From SVMC01 sp045601345 (GTDB lineage: Bacteria; Bacillota; Clostridia; Oscillospirales; Oscillospiraceae): DNA of 64,000 nucleotides. A program made the translations under genes and the position numbers. The stretch covers positions 1-64,000 of the forward strand of contig JAZRZL010000011.1 in NCBI GenBank assembly GCA_045601345.1, written 5' to 3'. The notes under the pieces are model-generated. The model had not been told where the DNA came from. It saw only the letters and a program-made list of their open reading frames with translations, and made no database searches. Below are positions 7,461 to 14,692 of the stretch, in pieces (the first letter of the stretch is position 1; every line of letters starts with the position of its first letter).

Positions 7461-8180
7461 TTACAAGGGAAAATGTCCAAAAAATGAGAGATTTTTTAAA
7501 AGACAGGGGACGGTTCTCTGTCTTTGCTTATCATAGCCGCGCTCCGATACATAGGAGCGGCTGATACCGCATTTCTCCGCAACATCTCGCTGGGGAAGCG
7601 GTGTGCCTCCACCCAGACCGTAACGAAGCTGAAGCACGGTTCGCTCCTGCGCTGTCAGGCATTTGCGAAGATAAGCATACATTTGCTGATACTGCTCCTG
7701 ACAGCTCAAATCCTCCAGCAGATCGGTCTCATCGCACAGCACATCCATTAGAGAAAGGGTACTGCCATCCCGCCCTCCGTCAATGTCATCCGACAGGGAA
7801 ATATCTTGTGCGCTTTTCCGCTGGCTTCGGAAATGCATGAGGATTTCATTTTCTATACAGCGAGCTGCGTAAGTGGCAAGACGGACACCCTTGTCTGGGT
7901 TGAAGGTTGAGATTCCCTTGATGAGACCTATAGTACCGATGGAAATCAAATCCTCCTGATCTGCGCCCTGCGCATAGTATTTTTTCATAATGTGGGCAAC
8001 CAGACGGAGATTGCGCTCAATGAGAATATTTCTTGCTTCCAAGTCTCCTTCTGCTGCCAGTGCAAGATATTCCTTTTCCTGCTTTGCACTCAGGGGCTTT
8101 GGGAAGGAGCCTGCCGGTATGCCGAGGCGCAGGGAGTAGAGCATTGCAGTATAAAGCAGCCATATTCCATCCAAAATCAT
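7461..8180 (-). CDS. sigK: sigK 5' segment (sporulation sigma factor K, interrupted)
   Basis: Starts at an ATG (8180) with GGGAGGTG upstream. Residues 1-212 align with SigK: a hydrophobic pro-sequence-like N-terminus, FPKPLSAKQEKEYL, NLRLVAHI, DLISIGTIGLIKGI, LATYAARCIENEILMH (core and -10 binding regions), and region 4 ending GISRSYVS. SigK directs late mother-cell transcription. After codon 212 the frame runs 27 codons into the intervening element and stops at 7461, so the unrearranged product has a broken helix-turn-helix and should be inactive. Excision joins codon 212 to RIEKKAL at 4277. A SigE-like -10 (CATACG) lies near 8220, but I cannot place a convincing -35. Confidence 0.93.
   Translation of the reverse strand: MILDGIWLLYTAMLYSLRLGIPAGSFPKPLSAKQEKEYLALAAEGDLEARNILIERNLRLVAHIMKKYYAQGADQEDLISIGTIGLIKGISTFNPDKGVRLATYAARCIENEILMHFRSQRKSAQDISLSDDIDGGRDGSTLSLMDVLCDETDLLEDLSCQEQYQQMYAYLRKCLTAQERTVLQLRYGLGGGTPLPQRDVAEKCGISRSYVSERGYDKQRQRTVPCLLKNLSFFGHFPL
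7499..7525 (-). repeat. Hairpin just inside the element behind the sigK 5' segment
   Basis: AAAGACAG and CTGTCTTT form an 8-bp stem with a loop containing GGGACGGTTC. The same GGGAC-GTTC core builds the hairpin at 6015-6055. On the minus strand it follows the truncated sigK codons. It may limit transcription into the element, although its T tract is interrupted. Confidence 0.45.
7545..7560. repeat. att-like direct repeat, sigK 5' junction
   Basis: Plus-strand CGATACATAGGAGCGG, on the minus strand encoding R-S-Y-V-S of SigK. It matches 4278-4293 at 15 of 16 bases. Consensus SigK has Tyr here, so an exchange in the CGATACAT half would regenerate the consensus protein. Confidence 0.88.
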
Positions 8181-8323
8181 GGCAACACCTCCCTAATAGC
8201 CTTATTCGACATGGCTTGTACGTATGCCCACAGTAAGGACGGAGAAATTACATAGTCAGAAAACAGACAGCATAAAAGCTTTTCCGTTGCGGCAAAAAAT
8301 TATGAAAAAAGTGTAAAAAAGGC

Positions 8324-8352
8324 TTGACATTCGTGGCTGTGTGTATTATGAT
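8324..8352 (+). promoter_or_regulatory. SigA promoter of the S10-spc-alpha ribosomal cluster
   Basis: TTGACA (8324-8329), exactly 17 bases, TATGAT (8347-8352). It is the only strong promoter upstream of rpsJ and faces away from sigK. The 140 bases between sigK and this site hold no other feature I can name. Confidence 0.85.
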
Positions 8353-8359
8353 AAGCGAG

Positions 8360-8620
8360 CGCGCAAATGAGAACCCGTGCGCGCAAAGTGCGATGAAGCG
8401 GGAGATTGCTCCGGGAACGGAGGTAACTTCCGCAGAGTATGTCCGGTCATCGGGCGGCTGAGGATTCTTCCCGCTGCGTATATCGCCGCGTGTGAGATTC
8501 GGCCGGCATTCGTCGGCCATTTTTCATGTTACGGAGTGATACGCACGGATAAGCGGATAGAAACCTCGACCGTACCCAGGCACAAAGAAATACTGAGTAC
8601 GTTTCAAGGAGGAAACAAAC
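8360..8620 (+). promoter_or_regulatory. Long 5' leader of the ribosomal protein cluster
   Basis: About 260 untranslated bases precede rpsJ. Several GC-rich stems are visible. GGCCG ... CGGCC at 8501-8518, followed by ATTTTTC, resembles a weak intrinsic terminator, so attenuation is possible. S10-type leaders are often autoregulated by a ribosomal protein; which one would act here cannot be read from the sequence. Confidence 0.5.
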
Positions 8621-8932
8621 ATGGCAAACCAGGAAATGATCAGAATTCGCCTCAAGGCTTATGATCATCAGCTCATTGATTCCAGCGCAGAAAAGATCGT
8701 GGAAACCGCAAAGCGCAACGGCGCGCAGGTCTCCGGCCCCATCCCCCTTCCCACCAAGAAGGAAGTTGTCACCATCCTTCGTGCTGTTCATAAGTATAAG
8801 GACTCCCGTGAGCAGTTCGAGCGCAGAACCCATAAGAGACTGATCGATATTCTCAACCCCAATGCGAAGACTGTTGAGGCTCTCATGGCACTCAACCTCC
8901 CCGCAGGCGTTGAGATTGAGATAAAGCTGTAA
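8621..8932 (+). CDS. rpsJ: Ribosomal protein S10
   Basis: 103 residues, family-standard length, starting MANQEMIRIRLKAYDH with the S10 loop SGPIPLPTKKEVVTILR and the C-terminal LPAGVEIEIKL. It is part of the 30S head and, as NusE, of antitermination complexes. AGGAGG lies upstream of the ATG. First gene of the cluster; rplC follows after 125 bases, an unusually long gap for this operon. Confidence 0.98.
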   Translation: MANQEMIRIRLKAYDHQLIDSSAEKIVETAKRNGAQVSGPIPLPTKKEVVTILRAVHKYKDSREQFERRTHKRLIDILNPNAKTVEALMALNLPAGVEIEIKL

Positions 8933-9057
8933 TCTGCCCAATATTACAGCACCCGCCACAGTCTGTCATCAGGACGGACGGGTCATGTTGATAAACCAAT
9001 GGTTCCCCAATGGCCAAGTTTGTCAACCAATAACCTGAACAAAAGGAGTAAACAGTA

Positions 9058-9783
9058 ATGAAAAAAGCAATCATCGGCAAAAAAGTGGGCATGACCCAGA
9101 TCTTCGATGAGAGCGGCAAGGTGATTCCCGTAACCGTTATTGAAGCGGGTCCGTGTGTTGTCACTCAGAAGAAGACCGTGGAGAATGATGGCTACAGTGC
9201 CATCCAGCTTGGCTTCGAGGAAGTCAAGGAGCGTAAGCTCTCCAAGCCGGAGCTAGGCCACCTGAAGAAGGCGGACGTTGCTCCCCAGCGTCACCTGAAG
9301 GAATTCCGTCTGGACGATGCCGACAGCAAGAACGTCGGCGACGTGATTAAGGCGGATGCCTTTGCAGCCGGCGACCACGTCGATATCACCGGCATTAGCA
9401 AGGGTCACGGCTATCAGGGCGTTGTCAAGCGTTATGATGCCCAGCGTACCCCCACCAGCCACGGCGGCGGCCCTGTCCACCGTCATGCAGGCTCCATGGG
9501 CTCCTGCTCCGATCCCTCCCGTATCTTCAAGGGCAAGATCGGCGCTGGCCAGATGGGCGTTGAGCAGGTCACTGTCCAGAATCTGGACGTTGTTAAAGTT
9601 GATCCCGAACTCAATATGATCGTTGTCCGCGGCGCGATCCCCGGTCCCAAGGGCGGCCTTGTGTATGTCAAGAGCACTGTCAAGACCATCCGTGTTGCTA
9701 AGGGCGAGGCCGGCACCAGCGTCAACCCGCAGAAGGCTTCCGCACGTATGAACCCGCAGAAGGCTTCCGCAAGAAATCGCTAA
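9058..9783 (+). CDS. rplC: Ribosomal protein L3 with duplicated C-terminal tail
   Basis: 241 residues beginning MKKAIIGKKVGMTQIFDE. The conserved HGGGPVHRHAGSMGSCSDPSRIFKGKIGAGQMG block sits near the peptidyl-transferase centre. Typical bacterial L3 has about 205-215 residues. The excess is a C-terminal tail in which NPQKASAR occurs twice, encoded by a tandem near-perfect 24-base repeat at about 9725-9773. L3 nucleates 50S assembly. The rest of the protein is normal. Confidence 0.97.
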   Translation: MKKAIIGKKVGMTQIFDESGKVIPVTVIEAGPCVVTQKKTVENDGYSAIQLGFEEVKERKLSKPELGHLKKADVAPQRHLKEFRLDDADSKNVGDVIKADAFAAGDHVDITGISKGHGYQGVVKRYDAQRTPTSHGGGPVHRHAGSMGSCSDPSRIFKGKIGAGQMGVEQVTVQNLDVVKVDPELNMIVVRGAIPGPKGGLVYVKSTVKTIRVAKGEAGTSVNPQKASARMNPQKASARNR

Positions 9784-9802
9784 GGAAAGGAGAGTTTAAA
9801 CT

Positions 9803-10423
9803 ATGAAGACGAACGTATATGATATGACCGGCAAGCAGGTCGGCGAGGTTGAACTTTCCGAGGCCATTTTCGGTATTGAACCCAATGAATCCGCAGTTCA
9901 TGATGTAGTTAAGAACCATCTGGCCAACTGCCGTCAGGGCACCCAGTCCGCTCTGACTCGCGCAGAGGTTTCCGGCGGCGGCATCAAGCCCTGGAGACAG
10001 AAGGGCACAGGCCGCGCCCGTCAGGGCAGCATCCGCGCTCCGCAGTGGTATCACGGCGGCATCGTGTTCGCACCCAAGCCCCGCAGCTATAGCTACACCC
10101 TTAACAAGAAGGTAAAGCGTCTGGCGCTCAAGAGCGTACTCAGCGCCAAAGCTGCAAGCAATGACATCATCGTGATTGACTCCATCAAGATGGATGAGCC
10201 TAAGACCAAGACCTTCTACAACTTCCTCAAGGCCATCGGCGCAGAGAAGAAGGCAATGGTTGTCACTGCCGAAGCCGATGAGCTGGTCGTTAAGTCTGGC
10301 CGCAACATCCCCGGCTGTGTCGTGGCTTTCGCAGGTATTATCAATGTTTATGACATTCTCAATGCCAAGAAGTTTGTCGTAGATCAGGCTGCACTGACCA
10401 AGATCGAGGAGGTGTTCGCATAA
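9803..10423 (+). CDS. rplD: Ribosomal protein L4
   Basis: 206 residues, standard length. The extended loop that lines the exit tunnel is recognisable (KPWRQKGTGRARQGSIRAPQW). Strong AGGAG precedes the ATG. Its stop codon overlaps the rplW start by one base, so the two are translationally coupled. L4 also autoregulates S10 operons in some bacteria, which might relate to the leader at 8360-8620. Confidence 0.97.
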   Translation: MKTNVYDMTGKQVGEVELSEAIFGIEPNESAVHDVVKNHLANCRQGTQSALTRAEVSGGGIKPWRQKGTGRARQGSIRAPQWYHGGIVFAPKPRSYSYTLNKKVKRLALKSVLSAKAASNDIIVIDSIKMDEPKTKTFYNFLKAIGAEKKAMVVTAEADELVVKSGRNIPGCVVAFAGIINVYDILNAKKFVVDQAALTKIEEVFA

Positions 10424-10719
10424 TGAAGAACGCTTACGATGTGATTGTAAAGCCCATCATCACCGAACAGTCTATGGAAGACACGGAGAATAAGAAGTAT
10501 GTCTTCCAGGTTGCTCTCGACGCAACCAAGATCGACATCAAGCGCGCTGTGGAAGAAATCTTCGGCGTGAAGGTCGCAAAGGTGAACACCATCCGTATGG
10601 ACGGCAAGGAAAAGCGCCAGGGCGCTTACCCCGCCGGCCGCCGCGCAAGCTGGAAAAAGGCCATGGTCAAGCTGACCGAAGAGTCCAAGACCATTGAGTA
10701 CTTCGAAGGCATGGTCTAA
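10423..10719 (+). CDS. rplW: Ribosomal protein L23
   Basis: 98 residues, MKNAYDVIVKPIITEQSMED at the start and the typical FGVKVAKVNTIRMDGKEKRQG loop. L23 sits at the tunnel exit and docks trigger factor and SRP. Coupled to rplD by a TAATG overlap; rplB follows after 23 bases. Confidence 0.97.
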   Translation: MKNAYDVIVKPIITEQSMEDTENKKYVFQVALDATKIDIKRAVEEIFGVKVAKVNTIRMDGKEKRQGAYPAGRRASWKKAMVKLTEESKTIEYFEGMV

Positions 10720-10742
10720 TCTCAAAAAAGGAGTAACGCAAA

Positions 10743-11585
10743 ATGGCAATTAAATCTTACAGACCTTATACTCCGGCGAGAAGAAACATGACGGTTTCTG
10801 CATTCGACGGTGTTGATAAGAAAGCAAAGCCCGAGCGTAGCCTGCTTGAGACCAAGAAGAAGCACTCCGGTCGCAACAGCTACGGCAAGATCACTGTCCG
10901 CCATAAGGGTGGCGGCAATCGCCAGAAGTACAGAATCATCGACTTCCGCCGCGATAAGTTCGATATGCCCGCAACCGTGCAGCGCCTAGAATATGATCCC
11001 AACCGCAGCGCCTTTATCGCTCTTGTGAAGTATGAAGACGGCGAGCTGAGATATGTTCTGGCTCCCGTTGGCCTGAAGGCTGGCGATGTGATCATCTCCT
11101 CCGCCAATGCCGATATCAAGCCCGGCAACTGCCTGCCTATTGAAAACATCCCTGTGGGTACTGTGATCCACAATATTGAGCTTAACCCCGGCCGCGGCGC
11201 ACAGCTCGTCCGCTCCGCTGGTGTTGCGGCTCAGCTCATGGCGAAGGAAACCGAGAAGGGTCTGGCTCAGGTCAGACTGCCCTCCGGCGAATTCCGCTAT
11301 ATCCGCCTGAACTGTCTGGCAACCATCGGTCAGGTCGGCAACATCGACCATGCCAACATCCACATCGGCAAGGCTGGCCGTAAGCGCCACATGGGCATCC
11401 GTCCCACGGTTCGCGGCTCTGTTATGAACCCCAATGACCATCCCCACGGCGGCGGCGAAGGCCGTGCGCCTGTTGGTCGTCCCGGTCCTGTTACCCCCTG
11501 GGGCAAGCCGGCTATGGGTCTCAAGACGCGCAAGGCAAAGAACCCGACCAATAAGTTCATCATCAAGCGCAGAAATACGAAGTAA
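10743..11585 (+). CDS. rplB: Ribosomal protein L2
   Basis: 280 residues, family length. It carries the conserved RNA-binding core and the signature RGSVMNPNDHPHGGGEGRAPVGR, whose histidine region is near the peptidyl-transferase centre. The start MAIKSYRPYTPARRNMT is typical. AGGAG lies ahead of the ATG; rpsS is 13 bases downstream. Confidence 0.98.
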   Translation: MAIKSYRPYTPARRNMTVSAFDGVDKKAKPERSLLETKKKHSGRNSYGKITVRHKGGGNRQKYRIIDFRRDKFDMPATVQRLEYDPNRSAFIALVKYEDGELRYVLAPVGLKAGDVIISSANADIKPGNCLPIENIPVGTVIHNIELNPGRGAQLVRSAGVAAQLMAKETEKGLAQVRLPSGEFRYIRLNCLATIGQVGNIDHANIHIGKAGRKRHMGIRPTVRGSVMNPNDHPHGGGEGRAPVGRPGPVTPWGKPAMGLKTRKAKNPTNKFIIKRRNTK

Positions 11586-11598
11586 GGAGGAATAGAAC

Positions 11599-11877
11599 AT
11601 GAGCAGAAGCATTAAAAAAGGTCCGTTTGTTGCACCCGAGCTTTTCAAGAGAATTGAGCAGCTGAACGCTACCGGCGAAAAGAAGGTTCTCAAGACCTGG
11701 TCCAGAGCCTCTACCATCTTCCCCTCCTTCGTGGGTCACACGATCGCTGTCCATGATGGCCGCAAGCACGTTCCCGTTTATATTACTGAAGATATGATTG
11801 GCCATAAGCTGGGCGAATTCGTTCCCACCAGAACCTTCAGAGGTCACTCCGGCAGCAAGACCTCCAACGCCAAGTAA
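11599..11877 (+). CDS. rpsS: Ribosomal protein S19
   Basis: 92 residues starting MSRSIKKGPFVAPELFKR, with the signature TIFPSFVGHTIAVHDGRKHVPVYITEDMIGHKLGEF. 30S head protein contacting S13. Normal length and spacing. Confidence 0.98.
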   Translation: MSRSIKKGPFVAPELFKRIEQLNATGEKKVLKTWSRASTIFPSFVGHTIAVHDGRKHVPVYITEDMIGHKLGEFVPTRTFRGHSGSKTSNAK

Positions 11878-11893
11878 GAAGGAGGAAACTGTA

Positions 11894-12229
11894 ATGGAAG
11901 CAAAGGCAACTTTGAAATATCTCCGTATGTCCCCCCGTAAGGTCAAGATCGAATGCGATATGATCCGCGGCAAGGATGTATACGCTGCACAGGCTTATAT
12001 TATGAATACCCCGAAGGCAGCTTCCGAGCCTATGCTCAAGCTCCTCAAGAGTGCAATTGCAAATGCGGAAGTCAACTTTAATATGGATAAAGACAATCTT
12101 TATGTCTCCACCGCAGTTGCAAATCCCGGCCCCACCCTCAAGCGCGGTCAGCCGAGAGCACAGGGCAGATTCAATCGAATTCTGAAGAGAACCACTCACA
12201 TCACCATCGGTGTGAGCGAGAAGGCATAA
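11894..12229 (+). CDS. rplV: Ribosomal protein L22
   Basis: 111 residues from the ATG at 11894, which has GGAGGAAACTGTA upstream. The frame is open for 96 bases before this but overlaps rpsS and has no start signal. It contains KYLRMSPRKVK at the start and the C-terminal beta-hairpin that reaches the exit tunnel (RGQPRAQGRFNRILKRTTHITI). Confidence 0.97.
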   Translation: MEAKATLKYLRMSPRKVKIECDMIRGKDVYAAQAYIMNTPKAASEPMLKLLKSAIANAEVNFNMDKDNLYVSTAVANPGPTLKRGQPRAQGRFNRILKRTTHITIGVSEKA

Positions 12230-12242
12230 GCAGGAGGTTACT

Positions 12243-13049
12243 ATGGGTCAGAAAGTTAATCCCCATGGATTACGTGTTGGCGTGATCAAAGATTGGGACT
12301 CTCGTTGGTATGCCCGTGAAGACAAGGTGGGCGATCTGGTCGTCGAGGATTACAATGTCCGTAAGTACCTCAAGAACAAGCTCTACTCTGCCGGCATTGC
12401 CAAGGTTGAGATCGAACGCAGCAATGCGAAGGTCAAGGTTAATATTCACTGCGCCCGTCCCGGTGTTGTCATCGGCAGAGGCGGCGCAGATATCGAAATT
12501 CTCCGCAAGGAAATTGAAAAAATGATCGGCAAGTCCGTCAACCTCAACATCGTTGAGATTCGCAGCCCCGACCTGAACGCGCAGCTCGTGGCCGAGAACA
12601 TTGCCGCTCAGCTCGAAAAGCGTATCTCCTTCCGCCGCGCAATGAAGAAGGCTATGCAGCAGGCCACCCGTCTGGGTGCCAAGGGCATCAAGTGTACCTG
12701 CTCCGGCCGTCTTGGCGGCGCTGAGATCGCCCGCAGCGAATCCTATCACGAAGGCACCATCCCCCTGCAGACCATCCGTGCCGACATTGAGTACGGTTTT
12801 GCCGAAGCCAACACCACGTATGGTAAGGTCGGCTGCAAGGTCTGGATCTATAAGGGCGAAGTGCTCAATACGACCCTGCGTCAGGCTGCACCGGAGATGC
12901 CCGCAAAGCGCGAGCGCCGCAATGGTGACCGCCGTGACCGCCGCGGCGGTGACCGCGGTGGCGAACGCCGTGAACGTCGTCCCTACAATGGCGAACGCCG
13001 TGACGGTGAGCGCCGTCCGTATAACCGTCAGGAAGGAGGCAACCGCTAA
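12243..13049 (+). CDS. rpsC: Ribosomal protein S3 with an Arg/Gly/Asp-rich tail
   Basis: 268 residues: a KH domain with VVIGRGGADIEILRKEI, then the C-terminal S3 fold ending near EVLNTTLRQAAPEMPAK. A tail of roughly 45 residues follows, built from RR-D/E-G units (NGDRRDRRGGDRGG, GERRPYN). S3 in model organisms is about 220-230 residues, so the tail is an extension of the unstructured C-terminus. S3 lines the mRNA entry channel. The stop overlaps the rplP start by one base. Confidence 0.97.
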   Translation: MGQKVNPHGLRVGVIKDWDSRWYAREDKVGDLVVEDYNVRKYLKNKLYSAGIAKVEIERSNAKVKVNIHCARPGVVIGRGGADIEILRKEIEKMIGKSVNLNIVEIRSPDLNAQLVAENIAAQLEKRISFRRAMKKAMQQATRLGAKGIKCTCSGRLGGAEIARSESYHEGTIPLQTIRADIEYGFAEANTTYGKVGCKVWIYKGEVLNTTLRQAAPEMPAKRERRNGDRRDRRGGDRGGERRERRPYNGERRDGERRPYNRQEGGNR

Positions 13050-13480
13050 TGTTAATGCCCAAAAGAGCAAAGTACCGCAGAGTACACCGTGGCCGCATGA
13101 CCGGCGCTGCTTCCCGCGGCAATAAGGTTGCTTACGGCGAATGGGGTATTCAGGCCATGGAACCCGGCTGGATCACCGGCAACCAGATCGAAGCAGCCCG
13201 TGTCGCCATGACCCGTCATACCAAGCGTGGCGGTAAGGTTTGGATCAAGATTTTCCCCGATAAGCCCGTTTCTGCTAAGGCACTGGGTACCCGTATGGGT
13301 TCCGGTAAAGGCGCACCCGAATATTGGGTAGCTGTCGTCAAGGCACAGAAGGTAATGTTCGAGATCGGCGGCGTTGAAGAGTCCGTTGCTAAGGAAGCTC
13401 TTCGTCTGGCTCAGCACAAGCTGCCCATCAAGACCAAGATCATCAAGCGTGAAGTCGTTGAGAATGGTGGTGAAGCATGA
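13049..13480 (+). CDS. rplP: Ribosomal protein L16
   Basis: 143 residues, start MLMPKRAKYRRVHRGRM, with GWITGNQIEAARVAMTRHTKRGGKVWIKIFPDKPVSAK and MGSGKGAPEYWVAVVK. It organises the A-site region of 23S rRNA. Coupled on both sides: TAATG with rpsC and a four-base overlap with rpmC. Confidence 0.98.
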   Translation: MLMPKRAKYRRVHRGRMTGAASRGNKVAYGEWGIQAMEPGWITGNQIEAARVAMTRHTKRGGKVWIKIFPDKPVSAKALGTRMGSGKGAPEYWVAVVKAQKVMFEIGGVEESVAKEALRLAQHKLPIKTKIIKREVVENGGEA

Positions 13481-13674
13481 TGAAGGCAAAGGAAATCAGA
13501 AATATGTCTACCGATGAGCTGGAAGCCAAGGTGGCCGAGCTCAAGAAGAACCTGTTCTTCCTGCGTATGCAGCATGCTACCAACCAGCTGGACAACCCCG
13601 TGAAGATCGCAGTTGTCAAGAAGGACATTGCCCGTATTAAGACCATTCTTCGTGAGAAGCAGACCGAGATCTGA
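13477..13674 (+). CDS. rpmC: Ribosomal protein L29
   Basis: 65 residues, helical hairpin with MSTDELEAKVAELKKNLFFLRMQHATNQL and the IARIKTILREKQ end. Tunnel-exit protein next to L23. Starts inside the rplP stop (ATGATG). Confidence 0.97.
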   Translation: MMKAKEIRNMSTDELEAKVAELKKNLFFLRMQHATNQLDNPVKIAVVKKDIARIKTILREKQTEI

Positions 13675-13687
13675 GGAGGAAATGTAA

Positions 13688-13951
13688 ATGAGTGAAAATA
13701 CCAGAGCTTTCCGCAAAACCAGAGTAGGTCAGGTCGTCTCCGATAAGATGGACAAGACCATCGTGGTTGCGGTGGAAGACAGCGTCCAGCATCCGCTGTA
13801 CCATAAAATCATTAAGAGAACCTATAAGCTGAAGGCGCACGACGAAAACAACGAGTGCGGCATCGGCGATACCGTTAAGGTTATGGAGTGCCGTCCCCTG
13901 TCCAAGGACAAGAGATGGAGACTCGTAGAGATCATCGAAAAGGCGAAGTAA
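13688..13951 (+). CDS. rpsQ: Ribosomal protein S17
   Basis: 87 residues, OB fold with RVGQVVSDKMDKTIVVAVED and the conserved DTVKVMECRPLSKDKRWRLVEI end. Primary 16S rRNA binder. AGGAGG precedes the ATG. Confidence 0.97.
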   Translation: MSENTRAFRKTRVGQVVSDKMDKTIVVAVEDSVQHPLYHKIIKRTYKLKAHDENNECGIGDTVKVMECRPLSKDKRWRLVEIIEKAK

Positions 13952-13966
13952 GGAGGTCGGACAACT

Positions 13967-14335
13967 ATGATTCAAAGTGAAAGCTATCTGAAGGTTGCCG
14001 ACAATACCGGCGCTAAGGAAATTAAATGCATCCGTGTGCTGGGCGGTTCCCGGCGCAAGTTTGGCAACATCGGCGATGTTATCGTAGCTTCTGTACGCAA
14101 GGCTGCTCCCGGCGGCACTGCCAAGAAGGGCGAGGTCGTAAGAGCCGTGATCGTCCGCACCAAGAAGGGCGTTCATCGTGCCGATGGTACCTATGTCCGT
14201 TTCGACGAGAACGCTGCTGTTCTCATCAAGGATGACAAGAACCCCAAGGGCACCCGTATTTTTGGGCCGGTTGCAAGAGAACTCCGCGATAAGGACTTCG
14301 TGAAGATCTGCTCCCTGGCACCGGAAACTGTTTAA
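13967..14335 (+). CDS. rplN: Ribosomal protein L14
   Basis: 122 residues, starting MIQSESYLKVADNTGAKEIKCIRVLGG and ending in the typical FVKICSLAPETV. It contacts 16S rRNA at bridge B5/B8 and is the site of RsfS docking in related species. Standard length. Confidence 0.98.
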   Translation: MIQSESYLKVADNTGAKEIKCIRVLGGSRRKFGNIGDVIVASVRKAAPGGTAKKGEVVRAVIVRTKKGVHRADGTYVRFDENAAVLIKDDKNPKGTRIFGPVARELRDKDFVKICSLAPETV

Positions 14336-14349
14336 TAGGGGGACGCAAC

Positions 14350-14673
14350 ATGAAAATTAGAACCAACGATACTGTTATCGTCCTTTCCGGCAAGGACAAG
14401 GGCAAGAAGGGCAAGGTCCTTTCTGCTAACCCCAAGGAAAATAAGGTCATTGTTGAGAAGGTCAACGTGGCCGTCTGCCATACCAAGCCCCGCAAGCAGG
14501 GTGAGACCGGCGGCATCGTCCGCAGAGAGATCCCCATCCGCGCTGACAAGGTGATGCTGGTGTGCCCCAAGTGCGGCAAGCCCACCCGCGTCGGTCATAA
14601 GCTGGTCACCAGCGACCGCAAGAACAGAGAAGTCAGTATGCGCGCCTGCAAGAAGTGCGGCGAGACATTCTAA
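14350..14673 (+). CDS. rplX: Ribosomal protein L24
   Basis: 107 residues with an N-terminal KOW motif (DTVIVLSGKDKGKKGKVL) and C-terminal cysteine pairs CPKCGKPTRVG and CKKCG, a zinc-ribbon-like end. One of the two assembly initiators of the 50S subunit. Confidence 0.97.
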   Translation: MKIRTNDTVIVLSGKDKGKKGKVLSANPKENKVIVEKVNVAVCHTKPRKQGETGGIVRREIPIRADKVMLVCPKCGKPTRVGHKLVTSDRKNREVSMRACKKCGETF

Positions 14674-14692
14674 GAGAGGAGGAGCTTAAATA

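Larger units (their letters stand above)
4278..7544 (-). mobile_element. sigK intervening (skin) element, 3,267 bp
   Basis: This DNA interrupts sigK between codon 212 and codon 213 of the reconstructed 231-codon gene. Each end carries one copy of a 16-bp direct repeat. Inside, all on the sigK strand, are an MsmX-type ATPase (7255-6077), a small ORF (5946-5782) and a large serine recombinase (5837-4296). The recombinase stop codon is only 2-3 bases from the end repeat, as expected for an integrase next to its att site. In Bacillus subtilis and Clostridioides difficile such elements are excised in the mother cell during sporulation by a serine recombinase (SpoIVCA). Known examples are tens of kb (B. 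subtilis) and about 15 kb (C. difficile), so this one is very small. Structure is seen directly; excision during sporulation is inferred. Confidence 0.92.

Noticed and set aside
7461..7544. The 27-codon extension of the sigK 5' segment as a genuine alternative C-terminus
   Set aside because: It is not SigK-like, it begins exactly at the repeat and the true C-terminus is found at 4218-4277 in frame.
4278..7560. Interpretation of the sigK break as a frameshift or assembly error
   Set aside because: Both ends carry the same repeat, a recombinase lies inside and the joined gene is perfect; chance or error is implausible.
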